Below, piece by piece: positions 1-5,318 of a DNA stretch of 6,005 nt. The notes beneath the pieces are model-generated. The model was not told the DNA's origin. It ran no database searches and saw nothing but the letters and a program-made list of their open reading frames with translations. Source of the stretch: JALOOB01 sp964387985 (GTDB lineage Bacteria; Chloroflexota; Anaerolineae; CG2-30-64-16). Every line of letters begins with the position of its first letter. Position 1 is the stretch's first letter. The stretch is taken from contig CAYLZG010000200.1 of assembly GCA_964387985.1 (NCBI GenBank), positions 1-6,005 on the forward strand, read 5' to 3'. The translations under genes were made by a program, and so were the position numbers.

Positions 1-46
1 TGTTACCGAGCGGTAGTCGTTGGGCCAAGTGATAATGTTACTGGAG
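1..46 (+). repeat. IS left terminal inverted repeat (two modules, outer one truncated)
   Basis: Bases 1-10 (TGTTACCGAG) are the inner end of an outer module whose remainder would lie before the window. Bases 19-46 form a second, degenerate module, with GTTGGGCCA followed by AATGTTACTGG. TGTTAC recurs 35 bases apart (1 and 36), close to the 36-base period at the right end. These are probable transposase-binding sites. Confidence 0.75.
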
Positions 47-88
47 CAACTCCTTTCGTTAAGGTTTCTATCCAAGTCGTCGTAGCAG

Positions 89-149
89 GGGCTGTGGGTA
101 TGTGGGCAACTCGGAGCGCAGCGGAGAGTTGTCCATATATCCACAGCCC
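89..149 (+). other. 24-bp stem hairpin downstream of the transposase gene
   Basis: Bases 89-112 pair with 126-149 without a bulge, leaving a 13-base loop (113-125). There are 21 Watson-Crick pairs and three G-T pairs (98/140, 102/136, 106/132). Read as plus-strand RNA the stem is fully paired by G-U wobble. Read as minus-strand RNA, which is the transposase transcript, the same three positions become A-C mismatches. It starts 5 bases past the transposase stop. No T-tract follows on either strand, so it is not a textbook intrinsic terminator. It may still end or stabilise the transposase mRNA, block read-in from flanking DNA, or belong to an antisense RNA. Confidence 0.75.
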
Positions 150-153
150 GGGG

Positions 154-1422
154 TCAGGCGGCCAGCTGAAAGGCTGGCTGATAGTCAGCCGGTAGTGGGA
201 GTGGCCGGGCGAGCAACTCAACCGCCGCACGCACATCGACCGGGCCATCGGCGAGCGGCAGGGCCACAATGTCGTCAATCAGTTGATGGATTTCCCGGCG
301 CAACCGGCGAGGATTGATCTGTTGGCGCAGGTCGGCTAACCGGGCTTGGCGCTCGGCTGGAATACACTGCAGCGCACAGGCCCGCTCAAAAGGTGTCTGG
401 GCGCGATCATAGTGGCGCACCAGGTGCGGGCGGTGCCCTTCCACGGTGACGCGCGTCTTGGCCACGATATGCAGCACGGGCTGGAAGAAGTTGTAGTAGA
501 GCCACATCAGGTCGTATAGTTGATTCACCTGCGCCACATGGGCGCGGCTATCGAGCCGGCCGAAGCCCAGGTAGGCGCGCACGAGCGAGTGGTTCTTCTG
601 TTCGACAAAGCGATTGTCGTTCTTTTGCCAGGGCCGGCTGCGCGAGAAATGCAGGCCGGCCACCTGGTTCTTGAAGAAGCGCCACAACTGTTGGTTCAGG
701 AATTCCGACCCATTATCAGGATGCAATTCCAGCAAGGGGAAGGGTAGGCGGCCCAGGATGCGGCGGAAGCCGGCCTCCATCATCAGGGCACTGCGCCCCA
801 ACACGGCGACGCGTTCGCTCCAGCCCGTGGCCACATCGACCAGCTGCAGGGTGTGCAGGTAGTCGCCGGCCGTGCTGGCGCCGCCGTGATGCACCAGGTC
901 GACCTCGCAGTGCCCGGCCTCGCCGATATCCCACGGGATGCGCTGGGCCGGGATTTGCTGCAGCACCTGTAACGCCCGTTCCGGACCACGCCGGGGCAGC
1001 CGGCGCTCGTCCTGCCGGAGGCGCTTGAGAATGCGTTTGACGGTGCTGACACTGATCTGACTCAGCTGGGCTAACACGGTCTCGGCCACGACCAACTCGC
1101 CATGGGCCATCAGCAGCCGGGCCGTCGGTTCCAGGCCGGGCGTCAGGCGCTCGGCACAGATGTAATCCAGGCTCTCGGCGACGACCCGGATCACATCGTC
1201 CACCTCGGGACCGTAGGTGCGGCCCCGTTGGCGCTGCCGGGGCCGGCGCACCGGCTCCGTATGCATCAACCGGATCAGGCTCTTGCGATGCAGTTCGGTC
1301 ACTTGCATCATCTCATCCAGCAGGCGGCTGCGCTCCCCCCGGTCCGCCTGCACGTAACGCAGGCGCATGCGCAGTAAGTACTTGCGGCGTTCGTTGAGCG
1401 TCATCTTGACTTCGGCAGTCAT
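154..1422 (-). CDS. IS transposase, integrase catalytic (rve, DDE) domain
   Basis: This 422-residue protein would catalyse cut or copy transposition of the surrounding element. It has a basic N-terminal region (1-70), a helix-turn-helix-like segment at about 112-135 (LSQISVSTVKRILKRL), and an RNase-H-fold integrase core at about 165-320. The catalytic triad is visible: D175 in HCEVDLVHH, D236 in ELHPDNGSEF and E274 in NDNRFVEQKN. The D-E spacing of 37 residues is close to the usual 35. The C-terminal 100 residues are helical and charged. The ATG at 1422 is preferred because GAGG lies 4-5 bases upstream. That ribosome-binding site sits inside the inner right terminal module, which hints that transposase binding could repress its own expression. 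A later ATG (codon 7) is possible. The frame is intact. Confidence 0.93.
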   Translation of the reverse strand: MTAEVKMTLNERRKYLLRMRLRYVQADRGERSRLLDEMMQVTELHRKSLIRLMHTEPVRRPRQRQRGRTYGPEVDDVIRVVAESLDYICAERLTPGLEPTARLLMAHGELVVAETVLAQLSQISVSTVKRILKRLRQDERRLPRRGPERALQVLQQIPAQRIPWDIGEAGHCEVDLVHHGGASTAGDYLHTLQLVDVATGWSERVAVLGRSALMMEAGFRRILGRLPFPLLELHPDNGSEFLNQQLWRFFKNQVAGLHFSRSRPWQKNDNRFVEQKNHSLVRAYLGFGRLDSRAHVAQVNQLYDLMWLYYNFFQPVLHIVAKTRVTVEGHRPHLVRHYDRAQTPFERACALQCIPAERQARLADLRQQINPRRLRREIHQLIDDIVALPLADGPVDVRAAVELLARPLPLPADYQPAFQLAA

Positions 1423-1427
1423 AGGCC

Positions 1428-1489
1428 CTCGGTAACATTTTCATTTGGCCTAACTATACCTGCCTCGGTAACATTTTAGCTGGCCTAAC
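1428..1489 (-). repeat. IS right terminal repeat, two tandem modules
   Basis: There are two direct copies of a module, at 1428-1454 and 1464-1489. On the plus strand each reads CTCGGTAACATTTT, then 3-4 variable bases, then TGGCCTAAC. They are 36 bases apart start to start. Reverse-complemented, they match the left-end modules. The inner copy overlaps the transposase translation start region. The outer copy ends 8 bases before the tRNA promoter. Confidence 0.8.
1453..1458 (-). promoter_or_regulatory. Possible -10 element for the transposase
   Basis: The minus strand reads TATAGT, five of six consensus bases, starting about 36 bases upstream of the transposase ATG and lying between the two right-end modules. 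No convincing -35 is found 16-18 bases further upstream (AGCTAA or similar), so the promoter would be weak or need help. Its position at the edge of a probable transposase-binding site would suit autoregulation. This is a candidate only. Confidence 0.3.
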
Positions 1490-1497
1490 GCGCAGAT

Positions 1498-1526
1498 TTG
1501 ACACATAACGTCCAAATCCGTATAAT
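1498..1526 (+). promoter_or_regulatory. Consensus sigma70-type promoter of tRNA-Glu
   Basis: TTGACA at 1498-1503 and TATAAT at 1521-1526 are separated by exactly 17 bases, a perfect match to the housekeeping sigma consensus. Transcription would start near 1533, giving a leader of only a few bases before the tRNA at 1540. The -35 box lies 8 bases beyond the last recognisable IS base, so the IS stopped just short of disrupting this promoter. Confidence 0.9.
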
Positions 1527-1539
1527 CCCTTTCGTTCGT

Positions 1540-1615
1540 GGCGGATTCGTCTAGGGGCCCAGGATATCGCCCTCTCAAGGCGGAGACACGGGTTCGAATC
1601 CCGTATCCGCTACCA
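1540..1615 (+). tRNA. tRNA-Glu (anticodon CUC)
   Basis: The full cloverleaf folds. The acceptor stem pairs 1540-1546 with 1605-1611, with a terminal G-U pair. The D arm begins CGTCTAG, as in E. coli tRNA-Glu. The anticodon stem TCGCC/GGCGG (one T-G pair) encloses the seven-base loop CTCTCAA, giving anticodon CTC. The T arm is ACGGG-TTCGAAT-CCCGT. The discriminator is A1612 and CCA is encoded at 1613-1615. It reads GAG codons, abundant in a GC-rich genome. It is a single-gene unit with its own promoter and terminator. Confidence 0.96.
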
Positions 1616-1621
1616 CGCAAA

Positions 1622-1657
1622 GCCCCGGGGTGGCATGTTCCCCGGGGCGTTTTGTTT
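1622..1657 (+). terminator. Rho-independent terminator of tRNA-Glu
   Basis: A perfect 9-bp all-GC stem (1622-1630 with 1640-1648), a nine-base loop and the T-rich run GTTTTGTTT follow the tRNA CCA by six bases. Each arm contains the palindrome CCCCGGGG. The loop holds an ATG (1635) in frame with the next gene, but a start there is unlikely. Confidence 0.92.
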
Positions 1658-1688
1658 GCTAATCGCACTTGGAACGAGAAACGTACTG

Positions 1689-2713
1689 GTGACTTCTACA
1701 AACGGTGTTCTCAACAGAGAGAACTTCTTCCGGGCTCATGGACGCGCGCGGCGGCACGAACTGCTCGCACGGTTGGGCGGCAGACCGACATCGCTGCTGC
1801 CATTTGAGTTGTTGGCCTCAGTTCTCAAGGGCTACCAACGGGTGCCCCTTCCCGATACCGAGATGATCCCGCTGGACAAGATTGTCGGATCTGTCGGACG
1901 CTACAACGATTTCACCCGCGATTTCTTGCCCAAGAACTACTCGATGATCGACCGCTGGGTCCGCGTTGAACAAGCAATGGAGAGCCTCGAAGGGACACCT
2001 CCGATCGAGGTCTACCGCGTCGGCGATGTGTATTTCGTGGCGGACGGGAATCACCGGGTCTCCGTGGCGCGCGCATCCGGGCTGGACGCGCTTGAGGCGC
2101 ACGTAGTCGACATACCCAGCGCGATCGACCTGGAGCCTGGTGACACTCTGGACGAGGCGATCATCAAGGCCGAGCGCGCCCGTTTCCTGGCACAGACGGG
2201 GCTGGCAGAACGGGTCCCGGTTGTGGATATGTACCTCACCCGACCGGGAGGCTTCACCAGGCTGCTGGAACTTGTCAGCCTTCATCAGCGGTTGCTCTCT
2301 GATGAAAGGGGGAGCGAGGTCAGCCTGCAAGATGCTGCCGAGGACTGGTATCGCACCAGCTATCTCCCAACCATCGAGACAATCAGGGATCGCCAGTTGC
2401 TTCGACGATTCCCAAACCGGACCGCGGCCGACCTGTATTCGTGGCTCTGGAGCCACATCATGGAAANNNNNNNNNNNNNNNNNNNNNNNNNNNNNNNNNN
2501 NNNNNNNNNNNNNNNNNNNNNNNNNNNNNNNNNNNNNNNNNNNNNNNNNNNNNNNNNNNNNNNNNNNNNNNNNNNNNNNNNNNNNNNNNNNNNNNNNCCG
2601 GCGCCGAACGCGTCCCGGACTGGATCACGCAGAATCACGAATGGAACGATGGCTCACTCAGTGAGTTAGCTGAATTGTCCAAGGAGGCGAACGATGACGG
2701 TCGAGTCGACTGA
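1689..2713 (+). CDS. ParB/Srx-like N-terminal domain protein (interrupted by assembly gap)
   Basis: Counting from the GTG at 1689, about 259 residues are readable before the gap. Residues ~59-142 resemble a ParB/sulfiredoxin-fold domain: IPLDKIVGSVGRY, then VADGNHRVSVARASGL at ~117-132, the position of the ParB nucleotide-binding motif. A helical, charged region follows, with FPNRTAADLYSWLWSH just before the gap. ParB-fold proteins bind DNA and CTP, and some relatives are small-molecule kinases. The function here is unknown. The start is uncertain: the ATG at 1635 lies in the tRNA terminator loop, so GTG 1689 is chosen, although its ribosome-binding site is weak. Reading literally through the 131 Ns gives a stop at 2669. 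The frame ending at 2713 looks more protein-like (WITQNHEWNDGSLSELAEL), so I infer the gap length is wrong. That frame would overlap the next gene by 20 bases. Confidence 0.75.
2467..2597. other. Assembly gap (131 N)
   Basis: This is an unknown sequence inside the ParB-like gene. Its length is not a round placeholder such as 100, so it is probably a scaffold size estimate. 131 is not divisible by three, and no frame across it should be trusted. Confidence 0.99.
2681..2687 (+). promoter_or_regulatory. Strong Shine-Dalgarno site of the phosphatase gene
   Basis: AAGGAGG lies 6 bases before the ATG at 2694 and fixes that start. It is the best ribosome-binding site in the cluster and lies inside the probable 3' end of the preceding gene, consistent with translational coupling. 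Confidence 0.85.
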
Positions 2714-3350
2714 GAAAGCCACCACACCGAAGCCCACGCGTATCCTGCTTGTTCGCCACGGTGTTAACGATTATGTACAGAAGGGTCTCCTGGCCGGCCG
2801 GACACCAGGAGTACACCTGAACGAGGAAGGGCAAAAGCAGGCATCGGCGTTGGCCAAGAGGCTTCAATGCGAGACGATCGCTGCGATCTACACCAGCCCA
2901 CTGGAACGCTGCCAGGAGACGGCCGGTCCATTGGCCGCGTGTCTGGGCCTGCAACTCCGTACATGTGACAGCCTTAAGGAGACGGACTGCGGCAGCTGGA
3001 GCGGACAGCCGCTCGAAGCATTGCGCAAGATGGAAGTATGGCAGCAGGTCCAGTTCAATCCGTCGCTATTTCGTTTTCCTGACGGCGAGAGCATGGCAGA
3101 AATCCAGGCGCGCATGGTGACTGCACTGGAAAGCCTGCGCCAACAGCATGCGAACGAAACCATCGCAGTCATCTCACACAGCGATCCGATCAAGCTGGCG
3201 GTCGCATACTACCTGGGGATGGCGCTTGACTTGTTCCAACGGCTGGAAGTATCGCCGGCCTCGATTTCCGAATTGGACTTCAGCCCGCTTCGCGTGCGCC
3301 TGATTCGGCTGAACGACTGCGCGCATGTCCCACCCACATCTTGCGTTTAG
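2694..3350 (+). CDS. Histidine phosphatase family protein (phosphoglycerate-mutase-like, MSMEG_4193/TIGR03848 type)
   Basis: This 218-residue cytosolic enzyme belongs to the histidine phosphatase superfamily, which moves phosphate through a phospho-histidine intermediate. The motif LLVRHG (R21, H22, G23) supplies the nucleophile. R72 in SPLERCQETA, E96 in LKETDCGSWSG and H162 in ISHSDPIK complete the usual active site. The LAGRTPGVHLNEEGQKQA segment (34-50) is typical. It is followed by DUF3090 and SCO1664-family genes, the context of the MSMEG_4193/Rv2135c group. Those proteins are named phosphomutases, but to my knowledge Rv2135c behaves as a phosphatase. A housekeeping glycolytic mutase is unlikely from this context. 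The substrate is unknown. Confidence 0.93.
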   Translation: MTVESTEKATTPKPTRILLVRHGVNDYVQKGLLAGRTPGVHLNEEGQKQASALAKRLQCETIAAIYTSPLERCQETAGPLAACLGLQLRTCDSLKETDCGSWSGQPLEALRKMEVWQQVQFNPSLFRFPDGESMAEIQARMVTALESLRQQHANETIAVISHSDPIKLAVAYYLGMALDLFQRLEVSPASISELDFSPLRVRLIRLNDCAHVPPTSCV

Positions 3351-3375
3351 AGAGATTTCGATTAGATTAACCCTC

Positions 3376-3978
3376 ATGACAGATTCACTCCCATCCTATG
3401 CCGCGCTCCCCTACTACGAAGGAGATGACGTTTATCCCGTCACGCGCATCACCGCGGGGGCGGTTGGAGCTTCTGGACGCCGCACTTTCATCCTCCAGGC
3501 TTTCTTCGGCGCCGAACCATTTTGCTGGGTGATCGAAAAGGAACAGGCGCTGGCGCTCAGCAAGGCGATCCCGGAGTTGTTGGACGACGTGCGCACCGAG
3601 TTCCCCGAATTGGGCGAGCCATTGGTAGCGGCCGCGCCGAATCTTGCGCTTGTCGAACCCTTGCAGCCGCTATTTCGAGTGGGCAGCATCGGTGTGGAGT
3701 ACGATCGACTACATGACCTGGTGATCTTTACCCTTGTGGATGCAGACACGCTCAACCTCGACGGTGAGGAAGATCTCATCGATGCCGACGCTGAGCCGCC
3801 CGAACATCATCTGTTCACCACGCGCGGACAGGCCAAATTGCTTGGTGAACAGGCCGAGAAGGCCGTGGTGGCAGGCCGGCTGTTGTGTCCGCGGTGCAGT
3901 CTGCCGATGGATGAATTCGGCCACTTCTGCCTGCCAGCGAATCCCAAGCTGCGCCGCGGCGGAGAAGTCGTGCATTGA
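3376..3978 (+). CDS. DUF3090 family protein with C-terminal putative zinc-binding cluster
   Basis: This 200-residue protein matches the DUF3090 pattern. After an N-terminal tail comes a domain with GAVGASGRRTFILQAFFG (29-46) and a helix with EKEQALALSKAIPELLDDV (54-72). Next is an FRVGSIGVEYD strand (100-110), an acidic stretch, and a C-terminal cluster C171-P-R-C174 ... G-H183-F-C185 that probably binds zinc. No enzymatic activity is known to me. It starts 25 bases after the phosphatase stop and ends 2 bases before the next ATG. I chose ATG 3376. An in-frame ATG at 3325 would overlap the phosphatase gene and add 17 residues unlike the family. Neither start has a good ribosome-binding site, so translation may be coupled to upstream ribosomes. 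Confidence 0.9.
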   Translation: MTDSLPSYAALPYYEGDDVYPVTRITAGAVGASGRRTFILQAFFGAEPFCWVIEKEQALALSKAIPELLDDVRTEFPELGEPLVAAAPNLALVEPLQPLFRVGSIGVEYDRLHDLVIFTLVDADTLNLDGEEDLIDADAEPPEHHLFTTRGQAKLLGEQAEKAVVAGRLLCPRCSLPMDEFGHFCLPANPKLRRGGEVVH

Positions 3979-3980
3979 CC

Positions 3981-4760
3981 ATGCCCGGGCAGCAAGACCC
4001 TGGTTGCATCGTGCCATGGTCGGCGGATGACACGGAGACCGGTGCTCTCCTGGATCTGCTTGGCAAGGGCAAGCTTGCGTTGGATGGCTTGATGCCGTGG
4101 AGCTCCAACTACACTTTTCTGGGCACCGTCTCCGGCGCGTCAGGCGACAGTCTACCGGTCATCTATAAGCCCATACGCGGCGAACGTCCCCTCTGGGACT
4201 TCCCGCGCGGCAGCCTGGCCAAGCGCGAAGTCGCCGCCTATGTCGTGTGCCGCTACCTCAGCTGGAACTTCGTACCGCCGACGGTCCTCCGTGGGGGACC
4301 CCATGGGCGAGGTTCGGTACAATTGTTCGTCGAGTGCGACCAGGACGCTCACTTCTTCACCATCAGGGAGGATCCAGCCTTCAGGCACAGTCTCCAGGCC
4401 CTTACGCTTTTCGACATCATCACCAACAATGCGGATCGTAAAGGAGGACACTGTCTGCGTGCAGGAGATTCATGCATTGTGGCCATCGATCAGGGGCTTT
4501 GCTTTCACGTCGAACCTAAGCTGCGTACGGTGATTTGGGACTTTGCCGGAGAGCCGATTCCTACTGATCTGTCAGACGACCTGCGCAGGTTCCAGGCCAC
4601 GCTGCAGCCACCCGAGCACCCAGCTCTCGCTCAGCTTCGTGATTTGCTACACGATGACGAAATCAGCGCGATCGAGCAACGCATCGATGCCCTGCTCGAC
4701 GCGGGTCACTTCCCTCACCCGCCAGAAGATCGTCGCGCATATCCCTGGCCGCTCGTCTAG
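3981..4760 (+). CDS. SCO1664 family protein, PI3/4-kinase-like
   Basis: This 259-residue protein has the hallmarks of the SCO1664 family (TIGR03843), a group with remote similarity to phosphatidylinositol 3/4-kinase-fold enzymes. K63 in VIYKPIRGERPLWDFP is the likely ATP-binding lysine, and E83 in KREVAAY is its probable partner. NNADRKGGH (149-157) resembles a catalytic loop with D152, and AIDQGLCFH (168-176) resembles a metal-binding aspartate motif with D170. HVEPKLRTVIWDFAGEPIP is also typical. Kinase activity and substrate are inferred only. The ATG at 3981 lies 2 bases after the DUF3090 stop. A TTG at 3975 overlaps that stop and has better spacing to GGAG (3961), so the start could be two codons earlier. 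The gene ends 24 bases from the convergent arfB-like gene, with no obvious terminator. Confidence 0.92.
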   Translation: MPGQQDPGCIVPWSADDTETGALLDLLGKGKLALDGLMPWSSNYTFLGTVSGASGDSLPVIYKPIRGERPLWDFPRGSLAKREVAAYVVCRYLSWNFVPPTVLRGGPHGRGSVQLFVECDQDAHFFTIREDPAFRHSLQALTLFDIITNNADRKGGHCLRAGDSCIVAIDQGLCFHVEPKLRTVIWDFAGEPIPTDLSDDLRRFQATLQPPEHPALAQLRDLLHDDEISAIEQRIDALLDAGHFPHPPEDRRAYPWPLV

Positions 4761-4784
4761 CCATCGCTTCGCCGGAGCCAGCGC

Positions 4785-5243
4785 TCACTCGTCCCCCCTC
4801 ACCCGGCCCCGCGCCTGCTTCCGCTGCGAACGCAGGCGCTTATCCGACAGCCGTGCCTCGCGCGCCGCTTTCGACGGCCTGGTCGCCACCCTGCGCCTGC
4901 GCTGGCGAAGAGCGCTTGCCAGAAGATCCCGGAATCGCCTCACGGCGATCGCGCGGTTTTCCAATTGACTGCGTGTCATCGTACTGACTACGCGCAATAC
5001 CCCCTGCCCATCGATCTGGCCGCCAAGCCGCGCCATGATGCGCGAACGCTGCTCTTCGCTCAGAGAAGGCGAATTTGCGACATCGAACAGCAGCTCAACG
5101 CGCGTGTCGCTGCGTTGTACATGTTGGCCTCCGGGCCCGCTGGAGCGGCTGAAACGAAAAGCCAACTCACTCTCCGGAATTGCCAGCTGACCATCGATTA
5201 CCACCGTGGGCCGCAGGTCGTTCATCTCAGTCTCATCAACCAT
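4785..5243 (-). CDS. arfB: ArfB-type alternative ribosome-rescue factor (peptidyl-tRNA hydrolase)
   Basis: This 152-residue relative of class I release factors frees nascent peptides from ribosomes stalled on mRNAs without a stop codon. The catalytic GGQ (residues 38-40) sits in SRSSGPGGQHVQRSDTRVEL. The codon-recognition domain of true release factors is absent. The C-terminus is a very basic tail (KAAREARLSDKRLRSQRKQARGR region) of the type that occupies the empty mRNA channel. E. coli ArfB is 140 residues. ATG 5243 is preferred because AGGGG lies 8 bases upstream. A GTG at 5252 would sit too close to that site, and a later ATG at 5225 is possible. It lies downstream of the LysM/PA14 gene on the same strand, behind a strong hairpin. 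Confidence 0.92.
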   Translation of the reverse strand: MVDETEMNDLRPTVVIDGQLAIPESELAFRFSRSSGPGGQHVQRSDTRVELLFDVANSPSLSEEQRSRIMARLGGQIDGQGVLRVVSTMTRSQLENRAIAVRRFRDLLASALRQRRRRVATRPSKAAREARLSDKRLRSQRKQARGRVRGDE

Positions 5244-5264
5244 GGTTGCCACCCCTGGGCGCGA

Positions 5265-5298
5265 ACAGACGTCCGGACGATCGGGTCCGGACGTCTGT
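5265..5298 (-). terminator. Perfect 14-bp hairpin between the LysM/PA14 gene and arfB
   Basis: Bases 5265-5278 pair perfectly with 5285-5298 around a six-base loop. The arms include the palindromes GACGTC and TCCGGA. It starts 20 bases after the LysM/PA14 stop (5319), so it is a likely terminator or 3' stabiliser for that gene. No U-tract follows on the minus strand (GTTCGCGCCC). It ends 21 bases before the arfB ATG, leaving the ribosome-binding site just outside the stem. Confidence 0.65.
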
Positions 5299-5318
5299 GA
5301 TCCGTCGATTCAGAGCCC

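Larger units (their letters stand above)
1..1489 (-). mobile_element. Insertion sequence with single DDE transposase, left end probably cut by window edge
   Basis: One intact transposase gene lies between inverted terminal repeats. The left 46 bases (1-46) match the reverse complement of 1428-1473: the outer 10 bases (TGTTACCGAG) are identical, and an inner block of 23 matches at 20 positions. On the right, similarity between the outer and inner repeat modules continues to 1489, so the true right end is probably about 1489 and not 1473. By symmetry about 16 more bases of the left end should lie before position 1. The transposase frame has no stop or frameshift, so the copy could be active. 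No target-site duplication can be tested because the left flank is missing. The rve-type transposase and TGT...ACA-like ends recall the IS481/IS3 superfamily, but I cannot assign a family. Confidence 0.85.

Noticed and set aside
136..145. DnaA-box-like TATATCCACA in the hairpin arm
   Set aside because: It is a single site one base off consensus, within an IS hairpin, with no cluster of boxes or AT-rich unwinding region. Not support for an origin.
102..317. Plus-strand open frame over the transposase 3' end
   Set aside because: It is antisense to a clear transposase and has no recognisable domain or ribosome-binding site. Other plus-strand frames inside the IS (520-862, 1102-1377) are rejected for the same reason.
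1635..1688. Extra N-terminal codons of the ParB-like gene from ATG 1635
   Set aside because: The ATG lies in the loop of the tRNA terminator and the first codons are terminator stem and U-tract, so this is unlikely to be the true start.
2694..3350. Glycolytic phosphoglycerate mutase or alpha-ribazole phosphatase
   Set aside because: The RHG fold is shared, but neighbours match the MSMEG_4193/Rv2135c context, with no cobalamin or glycolysis genes nearby.
3342..3368. Possible internal promoter (TTGCGT ... TAGATT) before the DUF3090 gene
   Set aside because: Both hexamers are weak and the spacing is only 15 bases. The local AT richness is a short stretch between coupled genes.
4785..5243. Full-length peptide chain release factor (PrfA/PrfB) fragment
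   Set aside because: The gene has its own start, ribosome-binding site and ArfB-like basic tail, and its length fits ArfB. It is not a truncated release factor.
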